Positions 15,945 to 25,308 of a DNA stretch of 64,000 nucleotides are shown in pieces (the first letter of the stretch is position 1; the number at the start of each line of letters is the position of its first letter). The stretch is from Aminipila sp032051575 (GTDB taxonomy: Bacteria > Bacillota > Clostridia > Peptostreptococcales > Anaerovoracaceae). The position numbers and the translations under genes are program-made. Under the pieces are notes generated by a model, which saw only the letters and a list, made by a program, of their open reading frames with translations, did no database searches and was not told where the DNA came from. Location: NCBI RefSeq assembly GCF_032051575.1, contig NZ_DAMBYD010000004.1:270164-334163 (forward strand). The letters run 5' to 3'.

Positions 15945-17120
15945 ATGAAGAGAGTAACATTAATCGTTTTAGACAGTTTAGGAATAGGTGAACTTCCAGA
16001 TGCAGAAAGCTATGGAGACAAAGGGGCTGATACATTTGGACACATTGTAGATCATATGGAGAATTTTAATATACCGAATTTAAGAAAGCTAGGTTTTGGA
16101 AATATTCAAGGAGCAGCCCAGGGCAGACTTGCTGTAGATACTCCTTTAGGAGCTTTTGGGAAACTAAAAGAAAAATCAAAAGGAAAGGATACTATTACAG
16201 GACATTGGGAAATAGCAGGCCTTTATACAGAAGTACCATTTAAGACTTATCCGGATGGCTTTCCAAAGGATTTTATGAAAGCTTATGAAGAAGCGATAGG
16301 TGTTGAAACTTTAGGAAATTATGCAGCATCTGGCACTGAGATTATTGAGGAATTAGGACCTGAGCATGAGACTACAGGGAAACCAATAATTTACACTTCT
16401 GCCGATAGTGTATTTCAGATTGCAGCAAATACAGCAGTGATTCCGCTAAAAAGGTTATATGAAATTTGTGAAATTGCAAGAAAAATGCTGGTAGGTGATG
16501 TGGCTTGTGGAAGGGTTATAGCAAGGCCTTATATAATAGATGAAAAAGGAAACAGAACCAGAACCTCTGAACGAAAAGATTATGCAGTTTCGCCCACAGG
16601 TAAGACGGTTTTAGATCATGTTAAGGCTGCTGGTAAAACAGTTTATGCCATAGGTAAGATTAGTGATATTTTTAATGGTCATGGTGTGGCTACTTCCGTC
16701 CATACGGACAACAATATGGACGGAGTGGATAAAACAATAGAAGCCCTGAAACAAGACTTTGAAGGATTCATATTTACTAACCTAGTAGACTTTGACTCAA
16801 AGTATGGGCATAGAAGAGATGCAATAGGATATGGGAAAGCAATTGAGGAGTTTGACGAAAGGATTCCAGAGATTATATCTGCTATGGGTGAAGAGGATGT
16901 TTTGATGCTTTGTGCTGACCATGGAAATGATCCTGTTCATGCAGGCTGGGATCATACCCGAGAACATATTCCTGTTGTTGTTTATGGAAAAGAAGTGAAA
17001 GAAGGAACCGATTTGGGAGTCAGGGAATCTTTTGCGGATATTGGCGCAACTATATCAGAAATTCTTAACGTAGACAAAACTGAAATTGGTAAAAGTTTCT
17101 TATCTTTATTAAAGGCATAG
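15945..17120 (+). CDS. deoB: Phosphopentomutase
   Basis: The 391 residues match the family. The enzyme interconverts (deoxy)ribose 1-phosphate and 5-phosphate in nucleoside breakdown. Alkaline-phosphatase-superfamily metal motifs are present: VLDSLGIGELPDAESYGD near the N-terminus, the cap-domain phosphothreonine region (KGKDTITGHWEI), NLVDFDSKYGHRRD, and the C-terminal LCADHGNDP and GWDHTREHIPVVVYG. AGGGAGAG precedes the ATG. Together with the nucleoside phosphorylase 23 bases downstream it forms a nucleoside catabolic unit. Confidence 0.96.
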   Translation: MKRVTLIVLDSLGIGELPDAESYGDKGADTFGHIVDHMENFNIPNLRKLGFGNIQGAAQGRLAVDTPLGAFGKLKEKSKGKDTITGHWEIAGLYTEVPFKTYPDGFPKDFMKAYEEAIGVETLGNYAASGTEIIEELGPEHETTGKPIIYTSADSVFQIAANTAVIPLKRLYEICEIARKMLVGDVACGRVIARPYIIDEKGNRTRTSERKDYAVSPTGKTVLDHVKAAGKTVYAIGKISDIFNGHGVATSVHTDNNMDGVDKTIEALKQDFEGFIFTNLVDFDSKYGHRRDAIGYGKAIEEFDERIPEIISAMGEEDVLMLCADHGNDPVHAGWDHTREHIPVVVYGKEVKEGTDLGVRESFADIGATISEILNVDKTEIGKSFLSLLKA

Positions 17121-17143
17121 ATATGAATCAAGGGGGAAATAGT

Positions 17144-18448
17144 ATGAATATGAATGATATCATTGGCAAAAAGCGTGATGGTGGTAAGCTTAACCAAGAA
17201 GAGATTGAGTACTTTGTTTCAGGATATACAGATGGTAGTATACCAGATTATCAGGCATCAGCTTTACTAATGGCTATTTACTTACAAAAGATGGATAAAG
17301 AAGAGACTTTTCATTTAACCCGTGCTATGAAATGTTCGGGTGATGTAATAGACTTGTCTGGAATTGAAGGAATTAAGGTAGATAAGCATAGTACTGGTGG
17401 AGTAGGTGACAAAACTACATTAGTTGTGGCACCTCTAGCCGCTGCCTGCGGGGTACCCATTGCAAAAATGAGCGGAAGAGGCTTAGGCTTTACGGGTGGT
17501 ACAGTTGATAAAATGGAATCAATACCTGGTTTTCAGACTACAGTTGAAGCGGATAAGTTTATGGAACAGGTAAATACTATTGGCCTTTCTGTAATTGGGC
17601 AGACTGCACATATTGCACCTGCAGATAAAAAAATTTACGCACTTAGGGACGTAACGGCTACAGTGGGCAATATGAGTCTGATATCTTCAAGTATTATGAG
17701 TAAGAAGCTGGCTTCAGGTAGTGATGCGATTGTTCTGGACGTAAAGTGTGGCGATGGCGCCTTTATGGAAAATTTTGAAGATGCTTGTATCTTGGGAAAA
17801 ATGATGGTTGAGATTGGAAATGCTGACCATAAAAAAACAATTGCTGTAATCACAGATATGAATCAGCCTTTAGGAAAGGCTGTGGGAAACAGCCTTGAAG
17901 TAATTGAAGCGATTGATACGTTAAAGGGCAAAGGACCAAGTGATATCACAGAACTTTCCCTTACTCTGGCAGGAATTATGATTTTTGCAGGAGGCAAGGC
18001 TGAAAGCAAAGAGCAGGGATATGAAATGGCTAAACACGCACTTGAAAGTGGCGAAGCCTTGAACAAACTGTCTGAGTTTATTGAAGGGCAAGGTGGAAAT
18101 CCTGAAATTTTAAATGATTATAGCAAGTTTCCTCAGCATACATGCACAAAAGAAATTGCTTGTCATAAATCAGGTTATGTAAACAAAATTGCAGCGAAGG
18201 CTATTGGACTGGCTTCTCAACATTCTGGGGCAGGTAGAGCAACTAAAGAAGATACCATTGACTTATCTGCAGGAATATATCTTCATAAGAAGGTTGGTGA
18301 CAAAGTATCTAAAGGAGAAGTTTTGGCAACGGTTTATGGAACTGATGTTGAAAAAGTGGCAAAAAGTGTAGAAGAAGCAGAAAAAGCTTTTATTATTTCA
18401 GAGAATGCACCTAAAAAAGAAGAATTGATTAAAAAGATTATAATTTAG
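17144..18448 (+). CDS. pdp: Pyrimidine-nucleoside phosphorylase
   Basis: 434 residues from the ATG at 17144. The in-frame ATG at 17123 is rejected because AAGGGGGA (17129-17136) lies inside that extension and is ideally spaced for 17144. The enzyme cleaves uridine, thymidine or deoxyuridine with phosphate. Seen are KHSTGGVGDKTTLVVAPLAA, the family signature GRGLGFTGGTVDKMESIPGF, the SSSIMSKKLASG phosphate/nucleoside loop and KCGDGAFM. The C-terminal domain has the HKKVGDKVSKGEVLATVYG segment. The released (deoxy)ribose 1-phosphate is the substrate of DeoB encoded just upstream. Confidence 0.95.
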   Translation: MNMNDIIGKKRDGGKLNQEEIEYFVSGYTDGSIPDYQASALLMAIYLQKMDKEETFHLTRAMKCSGDVIDLSGIEGIKVDKHSTGGVGDKTTLVVAPLAAACGVPIAKMSGRGLGFTGGTVDKMESIPGFQTTVEADKFMEQVNTIGLSVIGQTAHIAPADKKIYALRDVTATVGNMSLISSSIMSKKLASGSDAIVLDVKCGDGAFMENFEDACILGKMMVEIGNADHKKTIAVITDMNQPLGKAVGNSLEVIEAIDTLKGKGPSDITELSLTLAGIMIFAGGKAESKEQGYEMAKHALESGEALNKLSEFIEGQGGNPEILNDYSKFPQHTCTKEIACHKSGYVNKIAAKAIGLASQHSGAGRATKEDTIDLSAGIYLHKKVGDKVSKGEVLATVYGTDVEKVAKSVEEAEKAFIISENAPKKEELIKKIII

Positions 18449-18477
18449 GATTTAGTTAATCTGGAACAGGAGTATAT

Positions 18478-19425
18478 ATGACAATAAAACGGTTTTCGAG
18501 GGCTGTAATTAAAGCTATTTCCAAAACTGAATTTGATATAAAAAAAACGTATCAGATTGAGAGGTCTATAAAGAACTTTAAAGTCCCTCTTTTGATGCAT
18601 ATATATAAAAGATGGAACTATAAAGTCTACACAGGTAATCGGGAAATCCTTACAAGAGTATTTAATCCTAAATCGGGAGAACCAGAAAATACTATTATTT
18701 TTTTTCATGGTGGAGGATGGGTTACTGAAACTATAGATAGTTATAACAATGTATGCAAACATCTTTCTAAACACACAAATTGTATTGTTATTTCTGTTGA
18801 ATACCGATTAGCACCAGAGCACCCCTTTCCCCAAGGCTTGGAAGACTGCTATGCAGTAGCTAAGCTGGCACATGACAAACAGAAAGAAGAGAATTTATTA
18901 CCCGGGAAAATAATTCTGATGGGAGATAGTGCAGGTGGTAATCTAGCGGCTGCAGTATCATTAAGAGCAAGAGACAGAGGAGAATTTAAAGTGGATACAC
19001 AGATTCTGCTTTATCCTGCGACCTATTGGGATCACAGTATGATATCACCATTCGATTCCATCAGGGAAAATGGCACAGGATATATACTTACCGCTAAAAG
19101 AGTATGTGATTATATGACATTGTATAAAAGAAATGACAAAGACTTAATGAATCCATATTTTGCTCCATTGATGGCTGGTGATTTTTCGAACCAACCTAAA
19201 ACTCTACTGATAACAGCAGAATTTGATCCCCTAAGGGATGAAGGAGAAGAATATGGTAAAAGACTTTCTGAGGCTGGAAATGAAGTTAAAATGTATCGAA
19301 TGAAAGATGCACTTCATGGATTTATAAGCTTAGGACAATATAATGTATTTGTCAGGAAAACTTATGGCTTAATAAATACGTTTTTAAATGAAAGAGATGA
19401 ATCATGTACAAAGGACAAACATTAG
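18478..19425 (+). CDS. Alpha/beta hydrolase (hormone-sensitive-lipase-like esterase)
   Basis: A 315-residue protein with the HSL-family signatures: HGGGW oxyanion motif (about residue 76), YRLAPEHPFPQGLEDCY, nucleophile elbow GDSAGGN (about 154-160), acid in FDPLRDEGEEYG and histidine in DALHGFISL. It most likely hydrolyses an ester; the acyl and alcohol parts are unknown. Its 3' end overlaps the next gene by 22 bases. The following two genes encode a condensation-like acyltransferase and a zinc-ribbon membrane protein, suggesting one joint pathway acting on an acylated product at the membrane. Confidence 0.88.
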   Translation: MTIKRFSRAVIKAISKTEFDIKKTYQIERSIKNFKVPLLMHIYKRWNYKVYTGNREILTRVFNPKSGEPENTIIFFHGGGWVTETIDSYNNVCKHLSKHTNCIVISVEYRLAPEHPFPQGLEDCYAVAKLAHDKQKEENLLPGKIILMGDSAGGNLAAAVSLRARDRGEFKVDTQILLYPATYWDHSMISPFDSIRENGTGYILTAKRVCDYMTLYKRNDKDLMNPYFAPLMAGDFSNQPKTLLITAEFDPLRDEGEEYGKRLSEAGNEVKMYRMKDALHGFISLGQYNVFVRKTYGLINTFLNERDESCTKDKH

Positions 19426-20669
19426 AGTGGCTTAAACTTGATAATGCAGGAAAGATTTTTCCTTCTACCAGTGGAAAAAGAAATACAAGTGTATTTCGGT
19501 TTTCTTGTGAGCTTTATGAAAATGTGGAACCAGAGAAACTTCAACAAGCAGTTGAAATGACAATAGAAGAATTTCCACACTTCTTAAGTATTTTAAGAGC
19601 CGGAGTTTTTTGGCATTATCTTGAAATCAGTAGATTAAAACCAAAGGTGCACATAGAGAATAGAGAAATCTGCGGCCCTCTTTTTAGCAAATATAATCAG
19701 GGCTTACTATTTGATGTTTCATATTATGGCAACAGAATTAATTTAGAGGTATATCATGCTTTGGCAGATGGAACTGGTACTTTGCATTTCTTGAAGACTT
19801 TAATCTATAATTATGTTACTTTAATTCATAGACAACTTAAGGAGGATACTGGGTTAAAGCCACAGTATACGGCACCATATTCTTCAAGAATTGAGGATGG
19901 ATTTAAAAAATATTATAGAAAAGAAATTAGAAAACGTTCTTTAAAGCCCCATAAAGCATACAAAGTTAAAGGGAACAAGACTGTTCCTGGGACTTATGTA
20001 TGCATTGAAGGCATTATGGATTGTAAACAGGTTTTGGAACTTGCAAAGAGGCATGAAGCTTCATTAACTGTTTTTTTAACAGCACTTTTGGTTAAGGCTA
20101 TACACATGGAAAGACAGAAATCCAAGGAAAACCAAGATATTGTAGTAACAGTACCCGTTGATTTAAGAAACTATTTCCCATCTGAAACTGCAAGAAATTT
20201 CTTTGGAAATATTCGTGTTTCATATAATTTTGAAAAAAGTGGTGAGGAATTAATTGATATAATAGAATCTATAAAAAATGGATTTAAAGAGGAATTAACA
20301 GAACAAAAATTAAGTAAAAGGTTAAGCCGGTTAATGTCTTTTGAAAATCATAAAATTATAAGAATGATACCTTTATTTATGAAGAATTGGATTCTTAAGG
20401 TTGTTCGGAGAATATCTGATTCGGAGGAGACCACTGTGATTTCTAATGTAGGAAAAGTGGAACTGCCTGATAGGCTAAAAAGTTATATAAAGCTGGTCAA
20501 TGTATATGTGGGGACAAGCGGTATTCAACTTTGTACTTGCACTTATGAAAATTATTTAAGCATAACTTTTTCTTCAGTATTTTTAGAAACAGATATACAG
20601 CGTAACTTTTACAGAAGCCTGACAAAACTAGGTGTAAAAGTTGAAATTAGAAGTAACATAATGGAATAA
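19404..20669 (+). CDS. Condensation/alcohol acetyltransferase-like protein
   Basis: A 421-residue protein in the CoA-dependent acyltransferase/condensation fold. The active-site motif has the HxxxDG form (YHALADGTGTLHFLKTL, about 118-134), and the later conserved VTVPVDLRNYFPSETARNFFG stands in for the second half of the fold. There is no carrier-protein or adenylation domain, so this is not a complete NRPS module. It resembles the AATase/condensation proteins that transfer acyl groups to small alcohols or lipids. It overlaps the esterase gene by 22 bases and is followed 20 bases later by a DUF6320-type gene. The substrate is unknown. Confidence 0.75.
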   Translation: MYKGQTLEWLKLDNAGKIFPSTSGKRNTSVFRFSCELYENVEPEKLQQAVEMTIEEFPHFLSILRAGVFWHYLEISRLKPKVHIENREICGPLFSKYNQGLLFDVSYYGNRINLEVYHALADGTGTLHFLKTLIYNYVTLIHRQLKEDTGLKPQYTAPYSSRIEDGFKKYYRKEIRKRSLKPHKAYKVKGNKTVPGTYVCIEGIMDCKQVLELAKRHEASLTVFLTALLVKAIHMERQKSKENQDIVVTVPVDLRNYFPSETARNFFGNIRVSYNFEKSGEELIDIIESIKNGFKEELTEQKLSKRLSRLMSFENHKIIRMIPLFMKNWILKVVRRISDSEETTVISNVGKVELPDRLKSYIKLVNVYVGTSGIQLCTCTYENYLSITFSSVFLETDIQRNFYRSLTKLGVKVEIRSNIME

Positions 20670-20688
20670 TGATGAAAGGGAAAGCTTT

Positions 20689-21354
20689 ATGTTGTATTGC
20701 GAACATTGTAAAATAGAGGTCACCGGCATTCACCAAAAGTGCCCATTATGTCATTGTAATCTGACAGGAGAGCCTGAAAATAATTTACCACAATATCCCA
20801 TGATACGAAATCAGACTAGTAAAATTTATTTAATCTTTAATTTAATGAAGTTAACTGCAATAGTTGCCTGTGTGATTAGTATTCTTGTAAACTATATTAC
20901 TTACAAAGAAACCTTATGGTCAATATTTGTAGTTGCTGGGTTTGCCTGTGGATGGCTTCTTATGGCTATAGGTATAAAGAGAAAGGCGAATTTGATTAAG
21001 CTACTGCAGTGGGAACTTTATATCACATGTGGGTTAACTGCATTGTGGGACTATTTTACGGGATGGCATGGATGGTCTATCGAATTTGTGTTACCTTGTA
21101 CCTGCATTGTGTGTATGATTTTAATTTATATTTTGTCTGCACTTCTGAAAAAGGAACCTAAAGAATATTTGATTTATTTGACTTTAGTTAATATTCTAGG
21201 TTTTTTCCCTATATTGTTTTTAATATTAGGATGGTTAGAAATTGAACTCCCATCAGTGCTTTGTATAGGATGCAGCACTTTATTTTTGATGGGAATATTT
21301 TTGTTTAAAAGACAGGCTGCTTATGGTGAATTTAAAAAGAAACTTCATATATAG
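20689..21354 (+). CDS. DUF6320-type zinc-ribbon membrane protein
   Basis: A 221-residue protein. An N-terminal zinc ribbon (CEHCKIEVTG, then CPLCHCNLTGE; Cys pairs near residues 4/7 and 18/21) is followed by about six hydrophobic helices between residues 45 and 210. Proteins of this shape are encoded beside esterase and condensation-like genes in clostridia, as here. Function is unknown. The ribbon may sense or scaffold on the cytoplasmic face. No enzyme motif is visible. Confidence 0.7.
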   Translation: MLYCEHCKIEVTGIHQKCPLCHCNLTGEPENNLPQYPMIRNQTSKIYLIFNLMKLTAIVACVISILVNYITYKETLWSIFVVAGFACGWLLMAIGIKRKANLIKLLQWELYITCGLTALWDYFTGWHGWSIEFVLPCTCIVCMILIYILSALLKKEPKEYLIYLTLVNILGFFPILFLILGWLEIELPSVLCIGCSTLFLMGIFLFKRQAAYGEFKKKLHI

Positions 21355-21410
21355 TTGCCGTTTAATATAAATTTATAAAATTTACTTTTTGAAAGGAAGG
21401 ATAAGCGATA

Positions 21411-22328
21411 ATGAATACTATTTTTAATGACTTCCCAAATCATGATAGATTTAAGTTTCCAGAGGGATTATCAAGGGTCACTGCTGGAAAAGGCGGAGAA
21501 GCAATACTTGTGTTTGGCAGTGATAAAACTTTTTTAGTGGACTGTGGCATGGCCTATTGTGGCGACAGAGTGGTGAGAAACATTGAATTTGCATTAGCTA
21601 TGAATGACCGTACCACACTTGACGGTATACTATTGTCTCATACACATTATGATCATATTGGAGCGTTGCCTTATGTGAAAAAAAGATGGCCACAGGTTGT
21701 AGTTTATGGGGCAGCAAAGGCAAAAAAGGTGTTTTCAAGTTCTGGAGCACGTGCTTTAATGAAGGAACTGGGTACAGCGGCAAGAGACTTATATTCTGAA
21801 TGTAAAAATGAAATATTGACAGAAGGTTTAGAAGTGGATGTAGTGGTAGGAGAGGATGACGAAATTTCTATTGGAGATGAATATTTTAAAGTACTTGAAA
21901 CGAAAGGGCATACAGACTGTTCTTTAACTTATGTTTTAGAACCAAGAAAAATTATGTTTTCTAGTGAAAGTACAGGGGTTCTGGAAAATCCTCAGTTTGT
22001 TCATACTGCTATTTTAAAAAGTTATAAGGATAGCATAGAATCTGCACTAAAATGCAAAGCCTATGGAGCTAAATTTATAATATGTCCTCATTTTGGAATT
22101 TTACCAGATTACTTTACTGATGAATATTTTGACTTATACATTAAAAGCGCAGAATATAAAAAAGACTTTCTTTTGGATTTATATAAAAGAGGTTTTAATG
22201 ATGAGCAGATACTAGATGAATATACGAAATATCATTGGTCACAGGGAAGAGCTAATGAACAGCCAAAAGAAGCATTTACAATTAATGCCAAGCATATGAT
22301 CGATGTAATTTTAAAAGAATTTAATTAG
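21411..22328 (+). CDS. MBL-fold metallohydrolase
   Basis: A 305-residue protein with the metallo-beta-lactamase motif LSHTHYDHIGALP (about 79-91), a second histidine in KGHTDCSLTYV (about 166), FSSESTG supplying the bridging position and CPHFG near the C-terminus. It resembles the glyoxalase II-like or general MBL hydrolases rather than the FDP or RNase J groups, because no flavodoxin or beta-CASP domain is present. The substrate is unknown. The gene has its own AAAGGAAGG site and precedes the symporter gene by 16 bases. Confidence 0.85.
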   Translation: MNTIFNDFPNHDRFKFPEGLSRVTAGKGGEAILVFGSDKTFLVDCGMAYCGDRVVRNIEFALAMNDRTTLDGILLSHTHYDHIGALPYVKKRWPQVVVYGAAKAKKVFSSSGARALMKELGTAARDLYSECKNEILTEGLEVDVVVGEDDEISIGDEYFKVLETKGHTDCSLTYVLEPRKIMFSSESTGVLENPQFVHTAILKSYKDSIESALKCKAYGAKFIICPHFGILPDYFTDEYFDLYIKSAEYKKDFLLDLYKRGFNDEQILDEYTKYHWSQGRANEQPKEAFTINAKHMIDVILKEFN

Positions 22329-22344
22329 ATAAAGGGGATTTATT

Positions 22345-23538
22345 ATGACACTGAATATTTTTAAGAGCCTGCCTGTTAGACTTGTGATAGGTGTGGCAAT
22401 AGGTATTTTAGCGGGGCTCGCGGCAAATGAGACCATTATGAATGTAGTGGTGACATTAAAGTATATTTTAGGGCAATTTATAAATTTTTGTGTGCCATTA
22501 ATTATAATTGGATTTATAGCACCATCTATAACAAAACTTGGGAACAATGCTTCACGTATGCTTAGAGTTGCTCTTGTTTTGGCCTATGTAAGCTCAATAC
22601 TTGCAGCATTGATGGCTGTGGCAGCTGGCTTTGGCATTATACCGCATCTTTCTATAGTATCTAATCCCGAGGGGTTAAGAAAACTTCCAAAGGTGATTTT
22701 TGCTCTTTCTATACCTCAAATTATGCCGGTTATGAGTGCTTTAGTACTTTCGATAGTTGTAGGTCTTACAGCGGTTTGGACTCATGCCAAGTTTATAACA
22801 AACCTACTTGATGAATTCCAGAAGATGATTCTTATAATGGTTAAGAAGATGGTAATACCTGTGTTACCATTTTTTATTGGATTAACTTTCTGTGCATTAG
22901 GATATGAGGGTTCTATTACAAAACAGTTCCCTGTATTCGTAAAAGTTATATTCATTGTAATGTTAGGGCATTATATTTGGCTTACAGTATTGTATTTAGT
23001 AGGTGGCGCTTATAGTGGAAAGAATCCAGCTGAAGTAATTCGTCATTATGGACCTGCTTACTTGACTGCTGTTGGTACGATGAGTTCAGCAGCAACCTTG
23101 GCGGTTGCTATTGACTGTGCAAAAAAATCAAATGTTCTTAGAAATGATATGATTGATTTTGGAATTCCCCTATTTGCCAATATACATCTATGTGGTTCGG
23201 TGCTGACAGAGGTTTTCTTTGTTATGACTGTTAGTCAGATATTATACGGCGTTATACCGCCTGCAGGCACAATGATTTTATTCTGTGTTCTTCTTGGTAT
23301 ATTTGCAATAGGTGCACCGGGAGTACCAGGAGGTACTGTAATGGCTTCTCTTGGACTTATAACAGGGGTTCTGGGATTTGATGAAACTGGCACAGCACTT
23401 ATGCTTACAATATTTGCCCTTCAGGATAGTTTTGGAACAGCATGTAATGTTACAGGTGATGGTGCATTAACATTAATGCTTACAGGATATGCGGATAAGC
23501 ATAAAATTGAAAATCAGACCCTGAATATTGGGTTATAA
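22345..23538 (+). CDS. Dicarboxylate/amino acid:cation symporter (DAACS family)
   Basis: A 397-residue inner-membrane carrier with about eight helices and two re-entrant loops. The serine-rich HP1-like stretch is GTMSSAATLAVAIDCAK and the HP2-like region is GAPGVPGGTVMASLGL. The final signature is LQDSFGTACNVTGDGAL, where D and N would coordinate sodium and substrate. This places it with the glutamate/serine/dicarboxylate:Na+ or H+ symporters. The exact substrate cannot be told. A terminator follows immediately. Confidence 0.9.
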   Translation: MTLNIFKSLPVRLVIGVAIGILAGLAANETIMNVVVTLKYILGQFINFCVPLIIIGFIAPSITKLGNNASRMLRVALVLAYVSSILAALMAVAAGFGIIPHLSIVSNPEGLRKLPKVIFALSIPQIMPVMSALVLSIVVGLTAVWTHAKFITNLLDEFQKMILIMVKKMVIPVLPFFIGLTFCALGYEGSITKQFPVFVKVIFIVMLGHYIWLTVLYLVGGAYSGKNPAEVIRHYGPAYLTAVGTMSSAATLAVAIDCAKKSNVLRNDMIDFGIPLFANIHLCGSVLTEVFFVMTVSQILYGVIPPAGTMILFCVLLGIFAIGAPGVPGGTVMASLGLITGVLGFDETGTALMLTIFALQDSFGTACNVTGDGALTLMLTGYADKHKIENQTLNIGL

Positions 23539-23555
23539 AATAATACATAAATGAT

Positions 23556-23589
23556 AAAGGGCCGCCAGTAGTCAAACTGGAGGCCTTTT
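23556..23589. terminator. Bidirectional terminator after the symporter
   Basis: AAAGGGCCGCCAGT pairs with ACTGGAGGCCTTTT with a short loop and A/T tails on both sides. It ends the symporter transcript and overlaps the stop codon of the convergent small gene. Confidence 0.85.
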
Positions 23590-23773
23590 ATGGTATGTTG
23601 GTCGTGACTTCTTCTAGTGCTTCTTCTCCGCCTTTAAGAATAGATATGGTTGCTAGGTTATCGCCTAGCAATACAAACAAGGCAGATAAGATGTTGAGTT
23701 CTTTTACAGTTTTATCTTCTGCAATCATGTTTGCAACAGTAGCTATAAATATTGTTATTTGGCATGAAGTCAT
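23588..23773 (-). CDS. Small DUF6774-like protein
   Basis: 61 residues. ATG 23773 is preferred over the in-frame GTG at 23782 because AAAGAGGT is spaced 7 bases before the ATG. The sequence begins MTSCQITIFIATVANMIAED and continues into SALFVLLGDNLATISILK. It resembles the small clostridial proteins with an MxSCE..xfvt.iAc.IA...t.eElxlL...F.qLGDtLATI pattern. Function is unknown. It is encoded downstream of the iron-sulfur protein gene on the same strand, with a gap of 13 bases, and may be co-transcribed with it. The opposite strand also has an open frame (23595-23792), but without a ribosome binding site. Confidence 0.65.
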   Translation of the reverse strand: MTSCQITIFIATVANMIAEDKTVKELNILSALFVLLGDNLATISILKGGEEALEEVTTNIP

Positions 23774-23786
23774 AGTATACACCTCT

Positions 23787-24485
23787 TTATAGTATACGCC
23801 CGTCAGTTGAGATAGTTACTATCTGCCAAGGAATCATTTTACCACTGTTCATTAACGCCTGTTTTACGGCATTCTCTATACCGCCGCAACAAGGAACTTC
23901 CATACGTACTACTTTTACACTTTTTATATCATTGTTTTTAATAATTTCTGTAAGCTTTTCGCTATAATCTACAGAATCAAGTTTCGGGCAGCCAACTACG
24001 GTTACGTGATTTCTAATAAATTCCTGATGAAAGTTACCATAAGCAAAAGCTGTACAGTCAGCAGCTACAAGCAAGTTGGCACCGTCAAAATATGGAGCAT
24101 TCACAGGTACTAATTTAATTTGTACGGGCCACTGTGAAAGCTGTGAGGTAGGGGGTTGTGATTCGGTTATATTGCTAACAGAACTTTGATTGCGATTAAA
24201 TGCTTTAGATTGTGTTCCTGGACATCCACAAGGCAAAGTGGATGGATTAGCAGATTTTTTTGCTATCACAGCTTCTTCGTCATAAGCAGCAGCTTCACGG
24301 GATTCAAAGGAGATTGCGTTTGTAGGACATACTGGCAGGCAGTCCCCTAAACCATCACAGTAATCGTCACGGATTAATTTTGCTTTTCCTTCTACCATAG
24401 CGATGGCACCTTCATGACAGGCTTCTGCACATAAACCGCATCCATTACATTTTTCAGTATCAATTTTTATAATTTTTCTAATCAT
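23787..24485 (-). CDS. 4Fe-4S ferredoxin-domain protein
   Basis: 232 residues from ATG 24485; the ATG 15 bases upstream lies in the GGAGG site itself. The first cluster motif is complete (CNGCGLCAEAC). The second reads CDGLGDCLPVCP, where the second ligand position is Leu rather than Cys. CGCPG (about 135) and PCCGGIENAV (about 205) add further Cys pairs, and the middle part includes LLVAADCTAFAYGNFH. Related genes are common in anaerobes and often sit beside Crp/Fnr-type regulators, as here with the divergent gene at 24615. A redox or nitrosative/peroxide stress role is inference. Confidence 0.8.
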   Translation of the reverse strand: MIRKIIKIDTEKCNGCGLCAEACHEGAIAMVEGKAKLIRDDYCDGLGDCLPVCPTNAISFESREAAAYDEEAVIAKKSANPSTLPCGCPGTQSKAFNRNQSSVSNITESQPPTSQLSQWPVQIKLVPVNAPYFDGANLLVAADCTAFAYGNFHQEFIRNHVTVVGCPKLDSVDYSEKLTEIIKNNDIKSVKVVRMEVPCCGGIENAVKQALMNSGKMIPWQIVTISTDGRIL

Positions 24486-24614
24486 ATTTATATCCTCCAT
24501 ACGTTAATAAATAATTGTGTTATCTTAAATTTAATTATCCTCATTGACTTTATGTGTTTATACTACTATACTACTAGCATAGATTCTGTTGTTTTTACAA
24601 CAAAGAGGTGAAAA

Positions 24615-25289
24615 ATGAAAAAATATTTAAGTATTTTAAAAAAAAATCCTTTATTTTATGGCATTGCTGAAGATGACTTAGAAAATATGTTGAGCTGCCT
24701 TTCCGTTAATGTTAAAAATTTTAGTAAAAATGAGATTATTTATATGGCGGGAAATAAAATAAGCAACATCGGAATTGTTGTAGATGGTAGTGTGCAAATT
24801 ATAAAAGAGGACATACTAGGCAATCGAAATATAATAGCACAAATTGTGATAGGTCAAATTTTTGGTGAGGCTTTTGCCTGCGCAGAGATAGACAAACTTC
24901 CAATAAGTGTAATTGCCAGCGTAAATTGTACAGTAATGTTTATAGATTACAAAAAGGTTATTTATACTTGTAACAATTCATGTATATTTCATCATAGACT
25001 ACTAGAAAATATGCTAGGCATATTAGCTACGAAAAATATTTTATTAAATAATAAGATTGAATGTATTTCAAAAAGAACGATTAGAGAAAAGGCATTATCC
25101 TATTTATTGGCACAAGCACAGCAACAAGGAAAAAGAAGCTTTAAAATACCTTTTAACAGGCAGGAATTAGCAGATTATCTATGTGTTGATAGAAGCGCAT
25201 TGTCTAATGAACTCAGTAAGCTTAGAGCAGAAGGGATAATTGAATTCAATCGGTGTGAGTTTAATATTTTGATGGAGGATTTGGAGTAA
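24615..25289 (+). CDS. Crp/Fnr-family transcriptional regulator
   Basis: A 224-residue protein. The N-terminal cyclic-nucleotide-binding-like beta roll is at about 15-120 (NEIIYMAGNKISNIGIVVDG, FGEAFACAE). A dimerisation helix follows, then a C-terminal winged helix at about 150-215, with recognition region FNRQELADYLCVDRSALSNE. It lacks an obvious Fnr-type N-terminal 4-Cys cluster, though scattered cysteines occur. It is divergent from the iron-sulfur protein gene across a 129-base A/T-rich region that should carry its operator. Regulation of that gene, and perhaps of itself, is inferred. Confidence 0.88.
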   Translation: MKKYLSILKKNPLFYGIAEDDLENMLSCLSVNVKNFSKNEIIYMAGNKISNIGIVVDGSVQIIKEDILGNRNIIAQIVIGQIFGEAFACAEIDKLPISVIASVNCTVMFIDYKKVIYTCNNSCIFHHRLLENMLGILATKNILLNNKIECISKRTIREKALSYLLAQAQQQGKRSFKIPFNRQELADYLCVDRSALSNELSKLRAEGIIEFNRCEFNILMEDLE

Positions 25290-25308
25290 CCTTGGGAGGC
25301 TTTAAAAG

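Noticed and set aside
19404..20669. A non-ribosomal peptide synthetase module
   Set aside because: Only a condensation-like acyltransferase fold is present; no adenylation or carrier-protein domain is encoded nearby.
23595..23792. 65-codon plus-strand ORF opposite the DUF6774-like gene
   Set aside because: It has no ribosome binding site and a Ser-rich composition expected of an antisense shadow, while the minus-strand frame has a good site and resembles a known small-protein family.
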